From Alistipes sp. (GTDB lineage: Bacteria; Bacteroidota; Bacteroidia; Bacteroidales; Rikenellaceae): a DNA stretch of 44,254 nucleotides. A program made the translations under genes and the position numbers. The stretch is from positions 1 through 44,254 of the forward strand of contig JAFYXB010000017.1 of the NCBI GenBank assembly GCA_017546345.1. The letters run 5' to 3'. The notes under the pieces were generated by a model. It saw only the letters and a program-made list of their open reading frames with translations. It ran no database searches and was not told the DNA's origin. Below are positions 33,453-42,455 of the stretch, one piece after another (position 1 is the first letter of the stretch; the number at the start of each line of letters is the position of its first letter).

Positions 33453-34184
33453 CTATTTGTCGTTCTCGCCGTACTGCGACTTTGTAAACATCCAACGCAG
33501 CGTCGAAAGCACAATGTATAGAACGATTATTGTAAGGATTGAGTATGTTGGGATGAAGATAATGAGCAAGAGCGATACGAGCATAAAGCCATAGCGCAAC
33601 TCATTACCACGAATACCGAACCCCTTGAACTTAAGGGCAAACATACGTATTGGGCTTACGAGCAACATCGCTGCAGCAAGGCTTATAACAAGCACATGCT
33701 CCTGCATAAGTTCCACTCTACCCTGCTCAAAGAGCAACGCCAACGATGCAATCATCAAAGCATTTGCAGGCGTAGGCAGACCTCGGAACTCGCTACTCTG
33801 CGTAGTGTCGATATTGAAACGTGCCAAGCGCAATGCCGAGAAGGCAGCGATAAGAAGTGTTGCATAGCCTGCGTACGACATAATCTCGGGATTGAGGCCG
33901 TACAACGACTCTGTGTGGTTGAAGATATCGAACATCATCACCGCAGGGACAAGGCCAAACGAGATGTCGTCGGCCAATGAATCGAGCTCTACGCCGAGTG
34001 GTGATGTCTGCTTGAGAAGACGAGCTGCAAAACCATCGAAGAAATCGAATACGGCTGCGGCAACGATAAGCCATAGCGCTGTCTCGTAGGAGTGGTGAAC
34101 AAGAACCGCAATTACTGCGGCAGCTCCCGACAAAAGATTTGCCAGCGTGAGGAGATTGGGTATTGTAAACAATCTGATATTCAT
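33453..34184 (-). CDS. pssA: CDP-diacylglycerol-serine O-phosphatidyltransferase
   Basis: A 243-residue integral membrane protein with about seven or eight hydrophobic helices. The CDP-alcohol phosphotransferase signature D-x2-D-G-x2-A-R-x8-G-x3-D-x3-D is complete at residues 47-72 (DFFDGFAARLLKQTSPLGVE and the following LDSLADD). It makes phosphatidylserine, the precursor of phosphatidylethanolamine, at the inner membrane. First gene of the operon with the porin and the transglycosylase; divergent from manC. Confidence 0.94.
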   Translation of the reverse strand: MNIRLFTIPNLLTLANLLSGAAAVIAVLVHHSYETALWLIVAAAVFDFFDGFAARLLKQTSPLGVELDSLADDISFGLVPAVMMFDIFNHTESLYGLNPEIMSYAGYATLLIAAFSALRLARFNIDTTQSSEFRGLPTPANALMIASLALLFEQGRVELMQEHVLVISLAAAMLLVSPIRMFALKFKGFGIRGNELRYGFMLVSLLLIIFIPTYSILTIIVLYIVLSTLRWMFTKSQYGENDK

Positions 34185-34248
34185 ACTATTACTCGTTTCC
34201 TTGCGTTTTATTTCGAGGCTTTACCACGAATAAAAGACCTCAAAACAT

Positions 34249-34279
34249 TTTGCAAAGATACAAAAAAATTTTATCTTTG
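34249..34279 (+). promoter_or_regulatory. Promoter of manC
   Basis: TTTG at 34249-34252, 19-bp spacer, TATCTTTG at 34272-34279, full consensus. Its -33 box abuts the -7 box of the pssA promoter, so simultaneous firing of both is unlikely. Confidence 0.8.
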
Positions 34280-34285
34280 TGTAAA
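34253..34285 (-). promoter_or_regulatory. Promoter of the pssA operon
   Basis: -7 box TATCTTTG at 34260-34253 on the minus strand; the -33 element is weak (TTTA about 21 bp upstream). It faces the manC promoter: the two -7 boxes are 11 bp apart and mirror each other. Confidence 0.6.
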
Positions 34286-34313
34286 TTTATAAAATTTAAC
34301 AACCAAAAAAGCT

Positions 34314-35387
34314 ATGACAAGTAGCCCATATTGTGTCATTATGGCGGGCGGCATCGGCACCCGTTTTTGGCCGATGAGCAGACAATCGTGCCCAAAACAG
34401 TTCTTAGACATCCTGGGAACGGGCAAGTCGTTCATCAGACACACATACGAAAGATTTTCTAAATTTGTTCCAAACGAGAACTTCATCGTTGTAACAAATA
34501 GACGATATAAAGAGCTCGTATTGGAGCACATTCCCGAGATCGACGAGAGTCAGATTCTCTGCGAGCCTATTGGCCGTAATACCGCACCGTGTATCGCCTA
34601 TGCAGCACACACGCTACATAAGATAGATCCCGAGGCAACGATGATCGTATCGCCTGCTGACCACCTGATACTCAACGAGGATGAGTTTCTGCGCATCGTC
34701 GGCAACTGCTGCGATTTTATCAAAGAGCAGGATGCACTGATGACCATAGGCATCAAGCCTTCACGCCCCGAGACAGGCTATGGATATATCCAAAAAACGG
34801 GCAACGAAACGATAAGCAAGGTTAAGTGTTTCACCGAGAAACCAAACCTCGAAATGGCGCAAGCATTTTTGGAGTGTGGCGAATTTTTGTGGAACTCGGG
34901 AATCTTCATCTGGAGAGTAAGCTCTATCCTCAACGCCTTCGCCGAGCACCTCCCCGAGCACCACGCCCTATTTAGCAATATTGAGCCTATGCTCGGCAGC
35001 GAAAAAGAGAGTGCTGCTATCGAGCGAGTCTTTGCAGAGTGTAAGCCTATATCTATCGACTATGGCGTTATGGAGAAGGCCGAGAATGTCTATGTGCACA
35101 GCGGAGATTTCGGCTGGAGCGATGTCGGCACATGGGGTTCTGTCTACCAGCATTCGCGCAAGGACAGGTATGCCAACGCAACTATCAGCAACAAAACGAA
35201 GGTCTACGACACACGCAATTCGATTATCTCAGTTCCCAACGATAAGGTTGCGATAATCAGCGGATTAAAAGACTACATCGTAGTCGATACCGACGACGTA
35301 TTAATGATCTGCCCACGCAGCGAGGAGCAGAGCATAAAGAGTTTTATCGAGGATGTGAAATACTCGATTGGCGAGGAGTATATTTAG
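34314..35387 (+). CDS. manC: Mannose-1-phosphate guanylyltransferase
   Basis: A 357-residue single-domain nucleotidyltransferase. The signature VIMAGGIGTRFWPMSR (8-23) with CPKQF, EPIGRNTAPCIAYAA, VSPADHL, TGYGYI, FTEKP and NSGIFIW are all conserved in GDP-mannose pyrophosphorylases. It lacks the isomerase domain of two-domain ManC/AlgA proteins, as is usual for Bacteroidota. It makes GDP-mannose for glycan and O-antigen/capsule synthesis in the cytosol. Its own promoter and terminator make it monocistronic. Confidence 0.92.
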   Translation: MTSSPYCVIMAGGIGTRFWPMSRQSCPKQFLDILGTGKSFIRHTYERFSKFVPNENFIVVTNRRYKELVLEHIPEIDESQILCEPIGRNTAPCIAYAAHTLHKIDPEATMIVSPADHLILNEDEFLRIVGNCCDFIKEQDALMTIGIKPSRPETGYGYIQKTGNETISKVKCFTEKPNLEMAQAFLECGEFLWNSGIFIWRVSSILNAFAEHLPEHHALFSNIEPMLGSEKESAAIERVFAECKPISIDYGVMEKAENVYVHSGDFGWSDVGTWGSVYQHSRKDRYANATISNKTKVYDTRNSIISVPNDKVAIISGLKDYIVVDTDDVLMICPRSEEQSIKSFIEDVKYSIGEEYI

Positions 35388-35417
35388 GATTACACACCCT
35401 CAGCAACCCAACATTTA

Positions 35418-35459
35418 GGGTATGGCAAGGCGCAAAAACGCCCTTTGTCATACCCTTTT
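35418..35459 (+). terminator. Intrinsic terminator after manC
   Basis: Stem GGGTATG-CAAGGCG / CGCCCTTTG-CATACCC with a small A-rich loop, followed by TTTTCGTTT. Located about 30 bp past the manC stop. Confidence 0.85.
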
Positions 35460-35550
35460 CGTTTGACCTTTAGACAACAAATCACACCCCCTGTGTATAA
35501 GTTGTTACTAAATAAACCTAAAAACACTATTATTTCTACGAAATAAATCC

Positions 35551-35558
35551 TATATTTG
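35551..35558 (+). promoter_or_regulatory. -7 box of the lon promoter
   Basis: TATATTTG at 35551-35558, in an AT-rich stretch; no clean TTTG at -33. The leader to the ATG at 35599 is about 34 nt. No HAIR/HspR or CIRCE-type heat-shock operator is evident. Confidence 0.6.
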
Positions 35559-35598
35559 TGCGTTATTAGGAAAAGTGAAATTAAGTAAAAACTAATAT

Positions 35599-38019
35599 AT
35601 GAGCAAGAAGAAAGATAAGGAATTCGATGAGATGGGACTTGTCCCCGAGCTTTTTGATGGTAAGCACCAGGTTATTCCCATCATCTCGGGTGGCGACGAC
35701 ATCGTCGAGGATGTAAAGATTCCCGACGTGCTCCCCATCCTTACGTTGCGTAGCTCGGTGATATTCCCGGGCTCGGTAACACCAATTACAGTCGGCCGTG
35801 CTAAGTCGATCGCCTTGGTGCGTGCCGTAGAGGCTGCAGATGGTCTGCTTGGCGCAGTATTACAGGTAGATAGCGAGGTGGAAGACCCTCAGCCCGACGA
35901 TATGCACAAGGTGGGAACATCGGCCCGCATCCTCAAGATTTTGGAGATGCCCAACGGCAACCTCACAGTAATACTATCGGGTTTGGAGAAGATCGAGGTT
36001 GGCGAGTATGTCACCACGCAGCCCTACTTCAAGGCTACCGTAACACCCGTAAAGGAGACCACGCCCGATCCTAAGAATGTAGAGTTTGTTGCCTTGGTAG
36101 ACTCTATCCGCGAGGTAACGCTCAACATCATCAATATCTCGGCAGCGATGCCTAAGGAGGCAGTATTCGCTATCAAGAACCTCGATTCGAGCCGTGCGAT
36201 AATCAACTTTATCTGTACCAATATGGATCTCACGGACGACGATCGTCAGCGTCTGTTGGAGGCTCCAGGATTGTTGGCACGTGCACGTTGCTTGCTCGAG
36301 ATTTTGGTGCGTGAGCAGCAGCTCGCCGAGCTTAAGAACGACATCCAGAACAAGGTTAAGCAGGATATCGACAAGCAGCAGCGCGATTACTACCTCCAGC
36401 AACAAATGCGCGTAATTCAGGACGAGCTTGGCGACGGCATTGATGCCGACGTGGAGCGTTTGCGCGAAGCAGCAAAGGGCAAGAAGTGGTCTAAGAATAC
36501 CGCAGAGCTCTTCGAGAAGGAGGTAACGAAGTTGGAGAGACTCAACCCCGCTATTGCCGAGTACTCGGTGCAGATCAACTACCTACAGCTTATGCTCGAC
36601 CTTCCCTGGGACGAGATGACCGAGGATAAGCTCGACCTTAAGGCCGTACGTGAGCAGTTAGACAAGGATCACTTCGGCTTGGAGGAGGTCAAGGAGCGAT
36701 TGTTGGAGCACCTCGCCGTAATCAAGCTCAAGGGTGATCTTAAGTCGCCAATCCTCTGCTTGTATGGCCCTCCAGGTGTTGGTAAGACATCGCTTGGTCG
36801 CTCTGTTGCTGAGGCTATGGGCCGTAAGTTTGGCCGCATATCGCTCGGTGGCTTGCACGACGAGTCGGAGATTCGTGGTCACCGTCGCACATACATCGGT
36901 GCTATGCCTGGTCGTATCATCGAGACCATCAAGCGTTGTGGCGCTTCCAACCCCGTGATCATCCTCGACGAGATCGACAAGGTATCGCGTTCGAACCACG
37001 GCGATCCATCGAGCGCATTGTTGGAGGTTCTCGACCCCGAGCAGAATACTACGTTCCACGACAACTACCTCGATACGGAGTACGACCTCTCGAAGGTATT
37101 GTTCATCGCTACAGCAAATAATGTAGAAAATATCTCGGCTGCGTTGCGTGACCGTATGGAGATGATCAACATCCCTGGCTACATCCTCGAGGATAAGGTG
37201 CAGATTGCACAAAACCACCTCGTAAAGAAGCAGAGCGAGGCACACGGCATTCCCGAGGGCGAGCTCTCGTTGGGTAACGACACCGTAGTTCGCATCATCG
37301 AGGACTACACTCGCGAATCGGGCGTGCGTGGTCTGGATAAGCATATCGCAAAGATCGCCCGCAACCGTGCTAAGACTATTGCCTTGGAGGAGAACTACGA
37401 GAAGACGGTCACACCCGAGGCTCTTGAGACTATTTTGGGTAAGGCGAAGTTTAAGAACGACCGCTACGACATCGCAGGTATGCGCGGTGTTGTCACAGGC
37501 TTGGCTTGGACCGAGGTGGGTGGCGACATCCTCTATATCGAGTCGTTGCTAACACCCGGCAAGGGTAAGCTCACGCTTACGGGTAACCTCGGCGACGTGA
37601 TGAAGGAGTCGGCAACCATCGCTCACGAGTGGGTTATGGCCCACCACGAGGAGTTGGGCATCGACCGCAAGATGTTCGAGGAGTGGGATCTCAACATCCA
37701 CGTACCCGATGGTGCTATTCCTAAGGATGGTCCTTCGGCAGGTATCACTATGGTTACCTCTATCACCTCGACATACACAAAGCGCGAGGTTAAGGAGCGT
37801 ATTGCTATGACAGGCGAGACAACGCTACGTGGTCGTGTTACGGCCGTGGGCGGCATCCGCGAGAAGATCTTGGCAGCAAAGCGTGCTGGCATCACCGAGC
37901 TTATCCTCTCGGAGGAGAACCGCAAGGATATCGAGGAGATTAAGGAGGAGTACCGCGAGGGCTTGACGTTCCACTATGTGAACACGAACGACGAGGTACT
38001 AAGACTTGCCCTCAAATAG
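35599..38019 (+). CDS. lon: ATP-dependent protease La
   Basis: An 806-residue LonA-type protease. N-terminal substrate-binding domain (about 40-245), coiled coil (QQRDYYLQQQMRVIQDELG near 254-272), AAA+ domain with Walker A GPPGVGKT (390-397) and Walker B VIILDEIDK near 453-461, and C-terminal Ser-Lys protease domain with PKDGPSAG (Ser713) and GGIREKILAAK (Lys756). It degrades damaged and regulatory proteins in the cytosol. A short degenerate duplication of its 3' end lies between lon and kdsB, 42 bp downstream. Confidence 0.98.
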   Translation: MSKKKDKEFDEMGLVPELFDGKHQVIPIISGGDDIVEDVKIPDVLPILTLRSSVIFPGSVTPITVGRAKSIALVRAVEAADGLLGAVLQVDSEVEDPQPDDMHKVGTSARILKILEMPNGNLTVILSGLEKIEVGEYVTTQPYFKATVTPVKETTPDPKNVEFVALVDSIREVTLNIINISAAMPKEAVFAIKNLDSSRAIINFICTNMDLTDDDRQRLLEAPGLLARARCLLEILVREQQLAELKNDIQNKVKQDIDKQQRDYYLQQQMRVIQDELGDGIDADVERLREAAKGKKWSKNTAELFEKEVTKLERLNPAIAEYSVQINYLQLMLDLPWDEMTEDKLDLKAVREQLDKDHFGLEEVKERLLEHLAVIKLKGDLKSPILCLYGPPGVGKTSLGRSVAEAMGRKFGRISLGGLHDESEIRGHRRTYIGAMPGRIIETIKRCGASNPVIILDEIDKVSRSNHGDPSSALLEVLDPEQNTTFHDNYLDTEYDLSKVLFIATANNVENISAALRDRMEMINIPGYILEDKVQIAQNHLVKKQSEAHGIPEGELSLGNDTVVRIIEDYTRESGVRGLDKHIAKIARNRAKTIALEENYEKTVTPEALETILGKAKFKNDRYDIAGMRGVVTGLAWTEVGGDILYIESLLTPGKGKLTLTGNLGDVMKESATIAHEWVMAHHEELGIDRKMFEEWDLNIHVPDGAIPKDGPSAGITMVTSITSTYTKREVKERIAMTGETTLRGRVTAVGGIREKILAAKRAGITELILSEENRKDIEEIKEEYREGLTFHYVNTNDEVLRLALK

Positions 38020-38056
38020 AACTAAGGAGTTACTAAACTTGCACTTAAATAAAACT
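37998..38056 (+). repeat. Degenerate duplication of the lon 3' end
   Basis: ACTAAGACTTGCCCTCAAAT with the following AGAACT (37998-38023), spanning the lon stop codon, recurs about 34 bp downstream as ACTAAACTTGCACTTAAATA with AAACT (38032-38056), differing at a handful of positions. Confidence 0.55.
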
Positions 38057-38061
38057 GCGTT

Positions 38062-38811
38062 ATGAAGTGTTTGGCTATTATCCCAGCGCGCTATGCCTCA
38101 ACGCGCTTCCCAGCAAAGCCACTTGCTATGCTTGGAGGTAAGACAATCATCGAGCGAGTATATCACCGTGTTGCCGAGGCCGTAGCAGATGTTGTTGTCG
38201 CCACGGACGACGAGCGTATCGCCTCGGTTGTCGAGGGCTTTGGCGGCCGTGTGGTACTCACCTCTACGGAGCACAATAGTGGTACGGATCGCTGCTACGA
38301 GGCGTTGCAGAAGGTGGGTGGTGACTACGATATCGTTATCAACGTGCAGGGCGACGAGCCCTTCATACAGCGCGAGCAGATCGACTCGCTCGTAGCCTGC
38401 TTCGAGGATGCAAGCGTCGATATCGCCACGCTTGTCAAACCCTTCCAGCCTACGGATAGTGTGGAGGCGCTATACAACCCCAACACCCCGAAGGTCGTAA
38501 TTAGCAAGGATATGCGCGCCATCTACTTCTCGCGTTCGGTAATCCCCTATCAGCGCGGTGTAGATAGCTCGGAGTGGCTCAAAAACCACACCTACTATAA
38601 GCATATCGGCATGTATGCCTTCCGCAGCAAGACTCTCGGTGAGGTTACCGCCTTGGAGCAGTCGTCATTGGAGCTCAGCGAGAAGCTCGAGCAGCTACGC
38701 TGGCTGGAGAATGGCTACCGCATAGGTGTTGGCATAACCAACATCGAGACCATAGGTATCGACACGCCCGAGGATCTGGCGCGTGCCGAGGCCTATCTCG
38801 CATCGCTATAG
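38062..38811 (+). CDS. kdsB: 3-deoxy-manno-octulosonate cytidylyltransferase
   Basis: A 249-residue protein with the family opening IPARYASTRFPAKPL, VVVATDDERI, TSTEHNSGTDR, VINVQGDEPFI and HIGMYAFR. It couples CMP to Kdo, activating it for transfer to lipid A. First gene of a kdsB-kdsA-kdsD cluster; 42 bp after lon without a terminator, so it may be partly read from the lon promoter. Confidence 0.97.
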   Translation: MKCLAIIPARYASTRFPAKPLAMLGGKTIIERVYHRVAEAVADVVVATDDERIASVVEGFGGRVVLTSTEHNSGTDRCYEALQKVGGDYDIVINVQGDEPFIQREQIDSLVACFEDASVDIATLVKPFQPTDSVEALYNPNTPKVVISKDMRAIYFSRSVIPYQRGVDSSEWLKNHTYYKHIGMYAFRSKTLGEVTALEQSSLELSEKLEQLRWLENGYRIGVGITNIETIGIDTPEDLARAEAYLASL

Positions 38812-38855
38812 CGACACAACCGACAGAAGCTAACAAACCTAAAAAACCTAAAGTT

Positions 38856-39611
38856 ATGAACCTACCCAAAATTATTGCCGGACCATGCGTCATCGAGTCG
38901 CAGGAACTTCTCGAGAGAGTTGCCGAAACACTTGTGGCGATAAATACGAAGTTAGGCACAGACATAATTTTTAAGGCCTCGTTCGATAAGGCCAACCGCA
39001 CATCGCTCAGCTCATACCGCGGTGTGGGTCTCGAGCGCGGCTTGCAGATGCTCTCGGACATAGGTTCGAAGTATGGCCTTAAGCTCATCACCGACATTCA
39101 CGAGGCGTGGCAGGCAGCACCTGTTGGCGAGGTTGTCGATGTGGTGCAGATTCCCGCATTTCTCTGCCGCCAGACCGACCTTCTTGTCGCTGCGGCACAT
39201 ACAGGCAAGATCGTAAACATCAAGAAGGCACAATTCCTCTCGGGTTCGGATATGCGCTACCCCTACGAGAAGGCTATGGAATCGGGCGCTAAGGAGGTAT
39301 GGCTCACCGAGCGTGGCAATATGTATGGCTACAACAACTTGGTCGTAGATTTCCGCAATATCGACGATATGCGCCATATCGCCTCAACAGTCGTTATGGA
39401 CTGCACACACTCGGTACAGCGTCCTGGTGCTGCGGGTGGTAAGACGGGTGGCAACCGCGAGTTTGTTCCCGCTATGGCACTTGCCGCTAAGGCGTTTGGT
39501 GCTAACGGCTACTTCTTCGAGGTACACCCCGACCCAGACAAGGCACTTAGCGATGGCCCCAATATGTTGTATCTTAACGATTTGGAGAACGTCGTCAAAT
39601 CACTCCTATAA
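38856..39611 (+). CDS. kdsA: 2-dehydro-3-deoxyphosphooctonate aldolase (Kdo-8-P synthase)
   Basis: A 251-residue TIM-barrel synthase with AGPCVIES, FKASFDKANRTS, TDIHEAWQA, QIPAFLCRQTDLL, VNIKKAQF, DCTHSVQRPG and FFEVHPDPDKALSDGPN. It condenses arabinose-5-phosphate with phosphoenolpyruvate. The metal-independent form has Asn at one site, but the form here was not resolved. Cytosolic; 44 bp after kdsB and 12 bp before kdsD. Confidence 0.97.
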   Translation: MNLPKIIAGPCVIESQELLERVAETLVAINTKLGTDIIFKASFDKANRTSLSSYRGVGLERGLQMLSDIGSKYGLKLITDIHEAWQAAPVGEVVDVVQIPAFLCRQTDLLVAAAHTGKIVNIKKAQFLSGSDMRYPYEKAMESGAKEVWLTERGNMYGYNNLVVDFRNIDDMRHIASTVVMDCTHSVQRPGAAGGKTGGNREFVPAMALAAKAFGANGYFFEVHPDPDKALSDGPNMLYLNDLENVVKSLL

Positions 39612-39623
39612 AACCTAACGCCT

Positions 39624-40586
39624 ATGAAACCTACTTCAGAGGAGCTACTCCTCACGGCACGTAACACCATACACGCTGAGGCTGAGGCTCTCGCAACCTT
39701 GGAACATTCGTTGGGCGAGGAGTTTCTTCGCGCCGTAGACATCATCCTCAACTGCCGTGGCAAACTCATTGTTACGGGTATGGGTAAGTCGGGACATATA
39801 GCCTGCAAGATTGCTGCTACGTTGGCCAGCACAGGCACACCGAGCTTCTTCCTTCACCCTGCCGAGGCGTTTCATGGCGACCTGGGTATGATCTCGAAGG
39901 AGGATGTGGTGCTTGCACTATCCTACTCGGGCGAGACTGACGAAATTCTAAAGATCATACCCTTCGTGCACGAGAATGGCAATAAGTTGATTGCTATGAC
40001 GGGCAAGTCGCACTCATCCTTAGCGCGTAATGCCGATGTACATCTCGACATTATGGTTCGTGAGGAGGCCTGCATCCTACGCCTTGCGCCCACATCATCC
40101 ACTACCGCACAGTTGGCTATGGGCGATGCGTTGGCTACTGCGCTTATGCGTGCTCGCAACTTTACGGCTATGGACTTTGCGCGTCTGCACCCAGGCGGTA
40201 GCCTCGGACGACGCCTACTTATGACCGTTGGCCACGTTATGCGCAAGGAGGATCTTCCTGTGGTTACGCCAGAGTGCACGGCTACCGAGATGATCCACCG
40301 CATCAGCAAGGGTGGCTTAGGACTTATTGTCATCTGCGATGGCGACGAGATCTTGGGCATCGTAACCGATGGCGATGTACGTCGCGCAATGGAGCGTTAT
40401 CGTGCCGAGTTCTTCAACATCAAGGCTATGGACATCGCTACGCGCTCGCCGAAGTGCATCGCAGCATCGCAGAAGCTAATCGAGGCCGAGAAGCTAATGA
40501 CCGAGAAGAAGATCAACTCGTTGCTTGTAACCTCTGCCGAGGGCAAGCTCGAGGGCGTTATACAGCTCTACGACATTAAGTTGTAG
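39624..40586 (+). CDS. kdsD: Arabinose-5-phosphate isomerase (SIS plus two CBS domains)
   Basis: A 320-residue protein of the KdsD/KpsF/GutQ family at normal length. The SIS domain (about 40-180) has VTGMGKSGHIACKIAATLAS, HGDLGMI and LSYSGETDEI; the LHPGGSLGRRL junction leads to two CBS motifs (about 207-320). It converts ribulose-5-phosphate to arabinose-5-phosphate, the first committed step to Kdo. Placed directly after kdsA, it supplies that enzyme's substrate. KdsC phosphatase, needed between kdsA and kdsB, is not in this window. Confidence 0.95.
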   Translation: MKPTSEELLLTARNTIHAEAEALATLEHSLGEEFLRAVDIILNCRGKLIVTGMGKSGHIACKIAATLASTGTPSFFLHPAEAFHGDLGMISKEDVVLALSYSGETDEILKIIPFVHENGNKLIAMTGKSHSSLARNADVHLDIMVREEACILRLAPTSSTTAQLAMGDALATALMRARNFTAMDFARLHPGGSLGRRLLMTVGHVMRKEDLPVVTPECTATEMIHRISKGGLGLIVICDGDEILGIVTDGDVRRAMERYRAEFFNIKAMDIATRSPKCIAASQKLIEAEKLMTEKKINSLLVTSAEGKLEGVIQLYDIKL

Positions 40587-40607
40587 CGCGCAAGCGAAGA
40601 ATAATCT

Positions 40608-42452
40608 ATGAGGCTACGCGAATATATATCGAAGTTGGAGGCCGCTGGCGAGCTATGTCGTATCACGACACGTGTGGATTGCCGCTACGAGATGGCCGAG
40701 ATTGCCGATCGAGTATCGAAGATGGAGGGTGGTGGCAAAGCGCTACTCTTCGAGAACACAGGCACAGATTTCCCTGTGTTGATGAATATGATGGGCTCGA
40801 ATAGGCGTATGGCTATGGCCTTAGGTGTGGAGAGCTTGGACGACATCGCTAAGCGTATCGACACTATGCTCAAGAGCGCTATGACACCCAAGAATAGCCT
40901 TATGGATAAGCTGCGTATGTTACCACTGCTACAGGATGTAGCCAAGTGGTTTCCGCGCAAAATATCGGGCCGAGGCGAGTGCCAGGAGGTGGTATGGCAG
41001 GGCGAAGATGTCGATCTTAGCCGTCTGCCCATCCTCACATCGTGGCCCGCAGATGGCGGAGCCTTTATCACGCTTCCTATGGTCTGCACGAAGGATCCCG
41101 AGACGGGTATCCCCAATATGGGAATGTATCGTATGCAGATATTCGATAAGCGCACGACAGGTATGCATTGGCATCGCCATAAGACAGGTGCACGCCATTA
41201 CCACGGCTATAAGCAGCGTGGTGAGCGTATGCCCGTTAGCGTAGCTCTGGGTGGCGATCCCGCCTACACCTACTCTGCTACGGCACCTATGCCCGACAAT
41301 ATGGATGAGATGCTCTTGGCAGGTATGCTACGTCGCAGCCCCGTGAAGATGGTCAAGTGCTTGACCAACGATATTTGGGTGCCTGCCGACTGCGACATCG
41401 TCTTGGAGGGATATGTAGATCCGAGCGAGGAGTTGGCCGTGGAGGGAGCATTTGGCGACCATACAGGTTTCTACTCACTCACCGACCTCTATCCACGCTT
41501 CCACGTCGAGACAATCACAATGCGTCGTGATGCAGTATATCCCGCGACTATCGTCGGTGTACCTCCTATGGAGGATGCCTATATTGCCAAGGCTACCGAG
41601 ACAATCTTCCTCGCACCAATACGCCTCGCCATACAACCCGAGGTTCGCGACCTCTATATGCCTATGGAGGGCACAGCACACAACCTCGCGCTGGTCTCTA
41701 TCGAGAAGCGCTACTTGGGCCAGGCAAGCAAGGTTGCACAGGGACTTTGGGGCGCAGGACAGATGATGTTTAACAAGTATATGGTGATTGCACCCGCCGA
41801 GTGTGACATCCGCTCACGCGATGCGGTATTCAAGCTTCTGAGAGGCCTCGATCCCGCACGACACCTTATCTGGTCGGAGGGAGTGCTCGATGTTTTGGAT
41901 CATACGACACCAACCACAGGCTACGGTTCGAAGTTGGCTATCGACCTTACGGATATATCGAGCGAGGCGTGCAACGCGACCTTTGAGGCACCTCGTACGG
42001 CACGTCCCGAGGGTGGTGTGGAGCTATTCAATACGGAGTATTGCCACGACCTTGGCCTCTTGGTGCTCTATGCCGAAAGGGAGTGGCGCGAGAAGATAGA
42101 TGTCGAGGGCTATCTGAGCAAGAATAATATCAAAAACATTAAGTATGTCGCACTCTTCGACCATGGCGCAGCAGGAAATATGCGCGGTGGCGACCTGCTA
42201 TGGTTGGCCGCAGCAAATGTAGACCCACGACGCGACATACGCCTAAGCGATGGTGTGGTTATCATCGATGCACGCTCTAAGCGCCCTGGCTATGGCGATA
42301 ATCCTCCACGTTTTCCAAATGTGGTGACTTCGCACCCCGACACCATACATCTTGTTGATGATAGGTGGGAGGAGTACGGCCTCGGCGAGAAGATAGAGTC
42401 ACCCTCACGCCGCTATCGTAAGTTGTGGCTCTCGGATGGTGCCGAGTGGTAG
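40608..42452 (+). CDS. UbiD-family decarboxylase (menaquinone-type)
   Basis: A 614-residue member of the UbiD family of prenylated-FMN decarboxylases. Key stretches: RLPILTSWPADGGAFITLP, MGMYRMQIFDKRTTGMHWH (cofactor-site region), VLEGYVDPSEELAVEGAFG with the conserved Glu pair, and GDHTGFYS. Proteins of this length in Bacteroidota are usually annotated as menaquinone biosynthesis decarboxylase (SCO4490 type), removing a carboxyl group from a prenylated aromatic precursor. The substrate here is not proven. It needs a UbiX flavin prenyltransferase, which is not in the window. 21 bp after kdsD and 3 bp before the HhH gene. Confidence 0.9.
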   Translation: MRLREYISKLEAAGELCRITTRVDCRYEMAEIADRVSKMEGGGKALLFENTGTDFPVLMNMMGSNRRMAMALGVESLDDIAKRIDTMLKSAMTPKNSLMDKLRMLPLLQDVAKWFPRKISGRGECQEVVWQGEDVDLSRLPILTSWPADGGAFITLPMVCTKDPETGIPNMGMYRMQIFDKRTTGMHWHRHKTGARHYHGYKQRGERMPVSVALGGDPAYTYSATAPMPDNMDEMLLAGMLRRSPVKMVKCLTNDIWVPADCDIVLEGYVDPSEELAVEGAFGDHTGFYSLTDLYPRFHVETITMRRDAVYPATIVGVPPMEDAYIAKATETIFLAPIRLAIQPEVRDLYMPMEGTAHNLALVSIEKRYLGQASKVAQGLWGAGQMMFNKYMVIAPAECDIRSRDAVFKLLRGLDPARHLIWSEGVLDVLDHTTPTTGYGSKLAIDLTDISSEACNATFEAPRTARPEGGVELFNTEYCHDLGLLVLYAEREWREKIDVEGYLSKNNIKNIKYVALFDHGAAGNMRGGDLLWLAAANVDPRRDIRLSDGVVIIDARSKRPGYGDNPPRFPNVVTSHPDTIHLVDDRWEEYGLGEKIESPSRRYRKLWLSDGAEW

Positions 42453-42455
42453 TGT

